A stretch of DNA of 26,016 nucleotides. It comes from Microbacterium sp. (GTDB taxonomy: Bacteria; Actinomycetota; Actinomycetes; Actinomycetales; Microbacteriaceae). The first letter of the stretch is position 1; each line of letters opens with the position of its first letter. Below are positions 21,519 to 26,016 of this stretch, one piece after another. A program made the translations under genes and the position numbers. The stretch lies in the NCBI RefSeq assembly GCF_003248605.1, contig NZ_QFPF01000024.1, forward strand, positions 1-26,016. The letters are read 5' to 3'. The notes below the pieces were generated by a model. The model made no database searches and was not told where the DNA came from. It saw only the letters and a list, made by a program, of their open reading frames with translations.

Positions 21519-22222
21519 TCACCGCGCCGCTCGTGCGCCGCGACACGGAGCTGCGCGAGATCATGGACGATCCGCAGTGCGATCCGGTGCGCCTGCGCCG
21601 CACCCTCGAGCGGTTCGGGCTGATCAATCGGCTGGTCGCGGGCTGGGGTGGTGTCTATCGGCGGCACGTCCGCCCACAGCTGCTCGCGCGGGGCGGGGGC
21701 GATGCACGGATCCTCGATATCGGTTGCGGGGCGGGCGACGTGCTGCGCGGACTCGTCGCGCGCGCGCGCGCCGACGGCTTCGCGGTAAGCGGTCTCGGGC
21801 TCGATCCGGACGATCGGAGTCTGCGGGTCGCGCGCGACGCGCGTCCCATGCCCGGAGTGGAATACACGCTCGGACGCAGCGGCGACCTCGCCTCCCGTGG
21901 CGACCGCTTCGACGTCGTGGTCTCGAATCATCTGCTGCACCATCTGAGCGATCCCGAACTGACCTCGGTGCTCGCCGACTCGCGAACGCTGTCACGGGGA
22001 GTGAGCCTGCATTCCGACATCCACCGGTCGGCTCTCGCGTACGCGGGCTACGCGATCGCTGTTGTACCCCTGGCATTCGGGTCGTTCTTGCACACCGACG
22101 GGCTGCGTTCCATTCGGCGCAGTCACACGGCGTTCGAGCTCGAAGGCGTGCTCCCGGCGGGGTGGCGGGTCGAGCGGCCCGCTCCGTTCCGACTGCTCGC
22201 CGTCAGCAGGGCCCGGGACTGA
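21515..22222 (+). CDS. Class I SAM-dependent methyltransferase, srsB-like position
   Basis: A 235-residue Rossmann-fold methyltransferase. Motif I is RILDIGCGAGD (65-75), the acidic residue after strand 2 is D97, and the motif IV region is FDVVVSNHLLHHLSD (132-146). An N-terminal helical part (1-60) precedes the fold. Given its neighbours it probably O-methylates a phenolic hydroxyl of the polyketide product or its hydroxylated form. ATG 21515 lies in ATGA with the PKS stop, so the frame's longer upstream opening is rejected. The monooxygenase start follows 2 nt after this stop. Confidence 0.9.
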   Translation: MITAPLVRRDTELREIMDDPQCDPVRLRRTLERFGLINRLVAGWGGVYRRHVRPQLLARGGGDARILDIGCGAGDVLRGLVARARADGFAVSGLGLDPDDRSLRVARDARPMPGVEYTLGRSGDLASRGDRFDVVVSNHLLHHLSDPELTSVLADSRTLSRGVSLHSDIHRSALAYAGYAIAVVPLAFGSFLHTDGLRSIRRSHTAFELEGVLPAGWRVERPAPFRLLAVSRARD

Positions 22223-22224
22223 CC

Positions 22225-23370
22225 GTGCACGACGTCGCGATCGTGGGGTCGGGGCCCGTGGGCACTCTGCTGCAGGCGGAGCTTGCCCGCCTCGGCGTCG
22301 ATGCGACGGTTCTCGAGCGCCGCGCCCGGCCGACGGCGGGCAGCCGCGCCGTCGGCGTGCACGCGGCCGCCCTGACGGCGCTCGAGGCGTCGGGCGCGAC
22401 CGCACGCATCCTGGACTGCGCCCTGCGGGTGACCCGCGGCGAGGCCCGCGCCGCGGGCTCGCTCGGCGTCGTGCGCTTCGACCGGGCGGGAGCGCGGCAT
22501 CCCTATGTCGCGACCCTCCCGCAGTCCTCCACTGAACGAGCCCTCGCCGAGACCGCTGTCGCGTGGGGCGCCTCGGCCGTTGTGCGGGGATGCGCCGTGG
22601 AGCGCGTGGAGGACGGCCACGGATCGGTGCGCCTGCGCGTGCGCCGGGGTGAGGCCGACGGGGTGGAGCACGCCCGGATCGTGGTCATCGCGACCGGCTC
22701 GGCGGGCCGTGCCGTCTCCTCTCTGACCGCCGCCGCGCGCACCCGCACCTATCCCGACCGGTACGTCATGACGGACGCGCCGGACGCGACCGGGGAGGGC
22801 CCCACCGCGGTTGTGCACCTGCACCCGGACGGGGTGCTCGAGTCCTTCCCGCTGCCGGAGGGGATGCGGCGCTTCGTCGCCTGGCAGGGGGCCCGGGATG
22901 CCGATGCCGATCCCGCCGGGTGGCTGCGCGGTGCGATCGCACGACGCGCGGGCTCGACGCAGGCGGCGACCGTCGTGACCGCGGCGACGACCTTCGGTGT
23001 GCGCCGCGCGCTCGTGCCGCACATGCGCGACGGGCGCGTCTTCGCGATCGGCGACGCCGCGCACGAGGTGAGCTCCATCGGCGGACAGGGCATGAATCTC
23101 GGCCTCGTCGACGCCGCGACCCTCGCCCCGCTGCTCGCGTCGTGGGTGCACTCCGGCGATGCTCCCGACGCAGAGCTGCGCGAGTGGGATCGCCGCCGGC
23201 GCCGCGCCGCAACCACCTCGGCGCGAATCGCGGCGGCCAACACCGTCATCGGGCGCGCCGTCGGACCTCTCGCTCATCGTGCGCAGACGACGGCGCTGCG
23301 CGGCATTCTGCGCTCTCCCGCGGCGGATATTCTCGCGCGGGCATACTCGATGGGCCTCGACCCGGGATGA
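22225..23370 (+). CDS. FAD-dependent monooxygenase (PHBH/UbiH class), srsC-like position
   Basis: A 381-residue flavoprotein hydroxylase. The ADP-binding motif GSGPVG (8-13) ends strand 2 at E31 (VLERR). The middle motif IATGSAG lies at 155-161. The FAD ribityl motif GDAAHEVSSIGGQGMN (276-291) is intact. Enzymes of this class insert oxygen into phenolic rings using NAD(P)H and O2; in srsC the step oxidises an alkylresorcinol and leads to a quinone. GTG 22225 is 2 nt after the methyltransferase stop; the frame open upstream to 21388 is the methyltransferase read in another frame. The gene ends 14 bp from the stop of the convergent UbiA gene. Confidence 0.9.
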   Translation: MHDVAIVGSGPVGTLLQAELARLGVDATVLERRARPTAGSRAVGVHAAALTALEASGATARILDCALRVTRGEARAAGSLGVVRFDRAGARHPYVATLPQSSTERALAETAVAWGASAVVRGCAVERVEDGHGSVRLRVRRGEADGVEHARIVVIATGSAGRAVSSLTAAARTRTYPDRYVMTDAPDATGEGPTAVVHLHPDGVLESFPLPEGMRRFVAWQGARDADADPAGWLRGAIARRAGSTQAATVVTAATTFGVRRALVPHMRDGRVFAIGDAAHEVSSIGGQGMNLGLVDAATLAPLLASWVHSGDAPDAELREWDRRRRRAATTSARIAAANTVIGRAVGPLAHRAQTTALRGILRSPAADILARAYSMGLDPG

Positions 23371-23384
23371 GGGTGCGGCGGGTG

Positions 23385-24221
23385 TTACAGGCCCGCACTC
23401 GTGGCTGCGAGCTGCAGTGCGAGCAGTAGCGCCGACACCATGACAAGACGGAACACGGTTCGGTCGGGGGCGCGCAGGGCACGCAGGAGCCCCGCCGCGG
23501 CGACAGCGAGCACGAGGACGCAGCCCGCGATCGAGATGACCGCTGCAAGAAGCGAGGGCTGCAGCACCCAACCGCCGACGAGCACGGCGAGCGCACCGAT
23601 CGCGACCGCCGCGAACGCCGTGACCGCCGAGGCGCGGGCGCCGATGCGGTGCGGCAGGCCGCGCACGCCCGTGCGGGCATCGTCGTCGAGGTCGGGCAGC
23701 ACGTTGGTCAGATGCACGGCCGCGCCGAGGGCGGCGCCGGCGATCCATGCCCACGCGGGGGCGAGGCGCGCGGGGTCCGCCGCGAGGGTCGCCAGCGATG
23801 GGAAGATCCCGAAGCTGAGCACGAACGGCGCGAGTGAGAACACCGAGCGCTTGAGCACGATGTTGTACGCCCACGCCGACACGAGGAACGCCGCGTGCGC
23901 GACGAGGAAACCGGGGCCGAGCAGCGCCGAGAGCACGAGGGCGGCCGCGACCGCGGCGGCGGTCGCGACCCAGACCGTCCGCACGCCGATCTCGCCCCGC
24001 GCGATCGGCTTATCGGTACGGCCGACGGTGCGATCCCGGCCGGCGTCGATCGCGTCGTTCGACCAGCCGATCGAGAGCTGACCCGTGAACACCGCGCCCA
24101 CCAGCAGCGCGAGCGCCCCCGGCGAGACTCCGGCGGCCAGACCGAGCAGCAGCGACAGCGTCGAGACGACGACCGTCGGGCCCGGGTGGCACGAGCGCCA
24201 GAGCGCCGCGGCGCTTCTCAT
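23385..24221 (-). CDS. UbiA-family prenyltransferase
   Basis: A 278-residue integral membrane enzyme with eight or nine hydrophobic segments that transfers an isoprenoid chain onto an acceptor. The first Asp-rich motif is NDAIDAGRDR (55-64) followed by KPI. The second is NVLPDLDDDARTGVRGLP (173-190). Both are complete, so diphosphate-Mg2+ binding should work. It does not look like MenA or the carotenoid elongase CrtEb by eye. Its place beside a type III PKS, methyltransferase and monooxygenase suggests a phenolic or quinone acceptor. ATG 24219-24221 is 4 nt after a 24-bp palindrome. The frame is open to 24467, but that extension covers repeat elements and is rejected. Confidence 0.92.
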   Translation of the reverse strand: MRSAAALWRSCHPGPTVVVSTLSLLLGLAAGVSPGALALLVGAVFTGQLSIGWSNDAIDAGRDRTVGRTDKPIARGEIGVRTVWVATAAAVAAALVLSALLGPGFLVAHAAFLVSAWAYNIVLKRSVFSLAPFVLSFGIFPSLATLAADPARLAPAWAWIAGAALGAAVHLTNVLPDLDDDARTGVRGLPHRIGARASAVTAFAAVAIGALAVLVGGWVLQPSLLAAVISIAGCVLVLAVAAAGLLRALRAPDRTVFRLVMVSALLLALQLAATSAGL

Positions 24222-24225
24222 GCGC

Positions 24226-24249
24226 GGGATGCTGTGGCCACAGCATCCC
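24226..24249. promoter_or_regulatory. 24-bp perfect palindrome at the UbiA gene start
   Basis: GGGATGCTGTGG is followed by its exact reverse complement CCACAGCATCCC. It shares its central 22 bp with 14035-14056. On the minus strand it ends 4 nt before the UbiA start codon, and a possible -10, CAGCAT, lies inside it, 7 nt from the ATG. Binding here would block transcription or translation. Confidence 0.6.
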
Positions 24250-24412
24250 CCCGCTCTGTGCTCTCGATCACCCGGCCACCCTACCGGCGGCGGCGCGCGC
24301 GGTCGAAGCTCCACGCCCCCGCGCGCCCGGCGCTTCCCGGCGCCCTCCATCCGCCGCCCCGCGCTCACCCACGTCCCCTGCTCCCCGGCGACGTCCACCC
24401 TCCCGCTACCCA

Positions 24413-24481
24413 CCGAACCCACATTTTTGCAGCGAGCCACCACACGTCGATTGGTGGCTGGCTGCAAAAATGTGGGTTCGC
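24413..24481. repeat. 69-bp palindromic repeat element, copy 2
   Basis: The arms 24414-24442 and 24452-24480 (outer CGAACCCACATTTTTGCAGC against GCTGCAAAAATGTGGGTTCG) are reverse complements over 29 nt with one mismatch. The 9-nt loop is CACGTCGAT. Copy 1 is at 11128-11196. The rest of 24250-24412 shows nothing I can name. Confidence 0.8.
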
Positions 24482-24494
24482 GGGCTGGCGCTGG

Positions 24495-24530
24495 CCAGCG
24501 GGCCCGCGCGGGCGTGCGCGGGCCCGCTGG
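24495..24530 (-). terminator. GC-rich hairpin downstream of clpB
   Basis: CCAGCGGGCCCGCGC (24495-24509) pairs perfectly with GCGCGGGCCCGCTGG (24516-24530) around a 6-nt loop. It lies 64 bp beyond the clpB stop. The intervening 24531-24593 is G/C apart from two T and has no A. Confidence 0.6.
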
Positions 24531-24593
24531 CGGTCGGGCGCGGGCGCCCGGGCGCGGGCGGGGTCGGGCGGGCCCGGGCCGGGGCCGCCGGGG

Positions 24594-26016
24594 TCAGTCC
24601 TCGATCAGCTCCGCCTCGATGACATCGTCATCGGATGACGGGGATGCTGTCGCCGCCGGCCCGTCGCTGGTCAGCACGAGCGCGGACCCGTCGGCGGCGA
24701 CGTCCACCCGCACGACGTCGCCGTCGCGCACCCCGCCGCCCAGGATCGCCATCGCGAGGCGGTCCTGGATCTCGGACTGGATCAGTCGGCGCAGCGGACG
24801 GGCACCGAACGCGGGGTCGTACCCGCGCTCGGCGAGCCACGCCCGGGCGTCGGGGGTGACCGCGAGCGTCAGCCGGCGATCGCGGAGCCTGCGCTGCAGC
24901 GCGAACACGGCCAGCTCGACGATCTGGGCCAGGTCGTCCTGCGTGAGGGCCTGGAAGATCACGATGTCATCGAGCCGGTTGATGAACTCGGGCTTGAACG
25001 CCTGGCGCACCAGCCCCTGCACGGCCTCGCGCTTCTGCTCGAGCGAGAGCGTCGGGTCGATGAGGATCGGCGAGCCGAGGTTCGACGTCAGGATGAGCAG
25101 CACGTTCTTGAAGTCGACCGTGCGGCCCTGACCGTCGGTCAGGCGCCCGTCGTCCATGACCTGAAGCAGCACGTCGAAGACCTCGGGGTGAGCCTTCTCG
25201 ACCTCGTCCAGCAGCACGACCGAGTACGGACGCCGCCGCACGGCTTCGGTCAGCTGACCGCCCTGCTCGTATCCGATGTACCCGGGAGGGGCACCGACCA
25301 GGCGCGAGACGGAGTGCTTCTCGCCGTACTCCGACATGTCGATGCGCACCATGGCGTGCTCGTCGTCGAAGAGGAACTCCGCGAGCGCCTTCGCCAGCTC
25401 GGTCTTGCCGACACCCGTCGGGCCGAGGAAGAGGAACGAGCCCGTCGGACGGTTCGGGTCGCTGATGCCCGCCCGCGAGCGACGGACGGCGTCCGAGACG
25501 GCCTTCACCGCCTCCTTCTGCCCGATCAGGCGCTTGCCGAGCTCGGCCTCGAGGTGCAGCAGCTTCTCGGTCTCGCCCTGCAGCAGCCGGCCGACGGGGA
25601 TCCCCGTCCAGGCCGCGATGACCGCCGCGATGTCTTCGTCGGTGACCTGGTCATTGACCATCCGGCCCTCGCCGTCAGTCGACGCGTCGGCGCGCTCGGC
25701 CTCGATCAGCTGCCGCTCCAGCGCCGGGATCTCGGCGTAGAGCAGCCGCGACGCCTTCTCCAGGTTGCCCTCGCGCTGGGCGCGTTCGGCATCGACGCGC
25801 GCGGCATCGAGCCTGGTCTTGAGGTCGCCGACGAGGTTCAGCGACGCGCGCTCACGCTCCCACCGCGCCTGCAGCTCGCCCAGGCGAGCCTGCTGCGCCT
25901 TCAGGTCTTCCCGGAGCTTGGCCAGCCGCTCCTTCGTCGCGTCGTCCTTCTCCTTTTTCAGCGCCAACTCCTCGAGCTTGAGCCGGTCGACGTGCCGGCG
26001 CAGCTCGTCGATCTCG
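24594..26016 (-). CDS. clpB: ATP-dependent disaggregase ClpB, C-terminal two thirds (partial)
   Basis: The minus-strand frame runs off the right edge; about 474 residues are visible. They include the end of the middle-domain coiled coil (IDELRRHVDRLKLEELALKK, then LAKLREDLKAQQARLGELQARWERE), the linker WTGIPVGRLLQGE, and the second AAA+ module. This module has Walker A GPTGVGKTELAKAL, pore loop GYIGYEQGG, Walker B VVLLDEVEKAH, sensor 1 ILTSNLGS and sensor 2 GARPLRRLIQSEIQD. The coiled middle domain distinguishes ClpB from ClpA/ClpC. It works with DnaK to resolubilise aggregated proteins. The C-terminus ends in an acidic tail (DDDVIEAELIED). An apparent start at 25967 is only an internal Leu codon. 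The promoter is outside the window. Confidence 0.96.
   Translation of the reverse strand, partial: EIDELRRHVDRLKLEELALKKEKDDATKERLAKLREDLKAQQARLGELQARWERERASLNLVGDLKTRLDAARVDAERAQREGNLEKASRLLYAEIPALERQLIEAERADASTDGEGRMVNDQVTDEDIAAVIAAWTGIPVGRLLQGETEKLLHLEAELGKRLIGQKEAVKAVSDAVRRSRAGISDPNRPTGSFLFLGPTGVGKTELAKALAEFLFDDEHAMVRIDMSEYGEKHSVSRLVGAPPGYIGYEQGGQLTEAVRRRPYSVVLLDEVEKAHPEVFDVLLQVMDDGRLTDGQGRTVDFKNVLLILTSNLGSPILIDPTLSLEQKREAVQGLVRQAFKPEFINRLDDIVIFQALTQDDLAQIVELAVFALQRRLRDRRLTLAVTPDARAWLAERGYDPAFGARPLRRLIQSEIQDRLAMAILGGGVRDGDVVRVDVAADGSALVLTSDGPAATASPSSDDDVIEAELIED

Noticed and set aside
22123..23874. 583-codon minus-strand open frame
   Set aside because: It crosses both the FAD monooxygenase and UbiA genes in other frames, and its sequence is low-complexity Arg/Gly/His without domains.
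24222..24467. Upstream extension of the UbiA protein
   Set aside because: It starts inside the 69-bp repeat element, crosses the 24-bp palindrome and has no membrane-enzyme similarity.

Overview
The window is about 70% GC and reads as chromosome of a high-GC actinobacterium. Codon use, the family content (three-domain MntR, NatAB-like exporter, DesK/NarL two-component pair, srs-like type III PKS operon), many promoters of the form TANNNT 5-7 nt before a start codon, and the frequent octamer GGATGCTG/CAGCATCC all fit Microbacteriaceae, probably Microbacterium. The genus is inference from style; no rRNA or tRNA gene is present to confirm it. I see no CRISPR array, insertion sequence, integrase or phage gene.

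Layout. 1-145: 3' end of an unrecognised gene, then a strong hairpin. 235-4355: a PadR regulator convergent with a beta-lactamase-fold protein that has lost its SxxK motif, an M13 zinc endopeptidase and a small hypothetical. 4639-6792: a MATE exporter convergent with a TrmH/SpoU RNA methyltransferase. 6913-8970: a manganese module, mntH plus mntR, with two copies of TTTCGG-N4-CCGAAA at the mntH promoter. 9091-13924: housekeeping and accessory genes (SDR oxidoreductase, NagD-like HAD phosphatase, a 35-residue membrane peptide, pyrE, exonuclease III, a membrane hypothetical, a VOC protein). 14072-16083: a DesK-type histidine kinase and NarL-type regulator, overlapping by 4 bp. 16084-16489: a gene-free stretch of 43-bp and 17-19-bp tandem repeats. 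16490-20257: an NADPH-FMN reductase, an ABC-2 exporter pair, a second VOC protein and a RraA-like protein. 20376-24221: a small biosynthetic locus of type III polyketide synthase, SAM methyltransferase and FAD monooxygenase (translationally coupled), facing a UbiA prenyltransferase. 24222-24593: palindromes and an almost A/T-free stretch. 24594-26016: the 3' two thirds of clpB, running off the window.

How parts work together. MntH imports Mn(II). MntR carries the manganese-type ligand set (Asp at the DtxR Met10 position, Glu at the Cys102 position) and probably represses mntH by binding the paired inverted repeats that flank and fill the -35/-10 spacer. The PKS-methyltransferase-monooxygenase order is that of the Streptomyces srsABC phenolic-lipid operon, which makes methoxylated alkyl-benzoquinones. 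The adjacent UbiA enzyme raises the possibility of a prenylated product. The kinase gene and the UbiA gene have the same 22-bp palindrome immediately upstream, the most suggestive regulatory link here.

Convergent gene ends are usually separated by palindromic elements of several unrelated families; one roughly 69-bp family occurs twice (11128-11196 and 24413-24481). Many genes appear to be transcribed from their start codon (leaderless), while a minority have good Shine-Dalgarno sequences.
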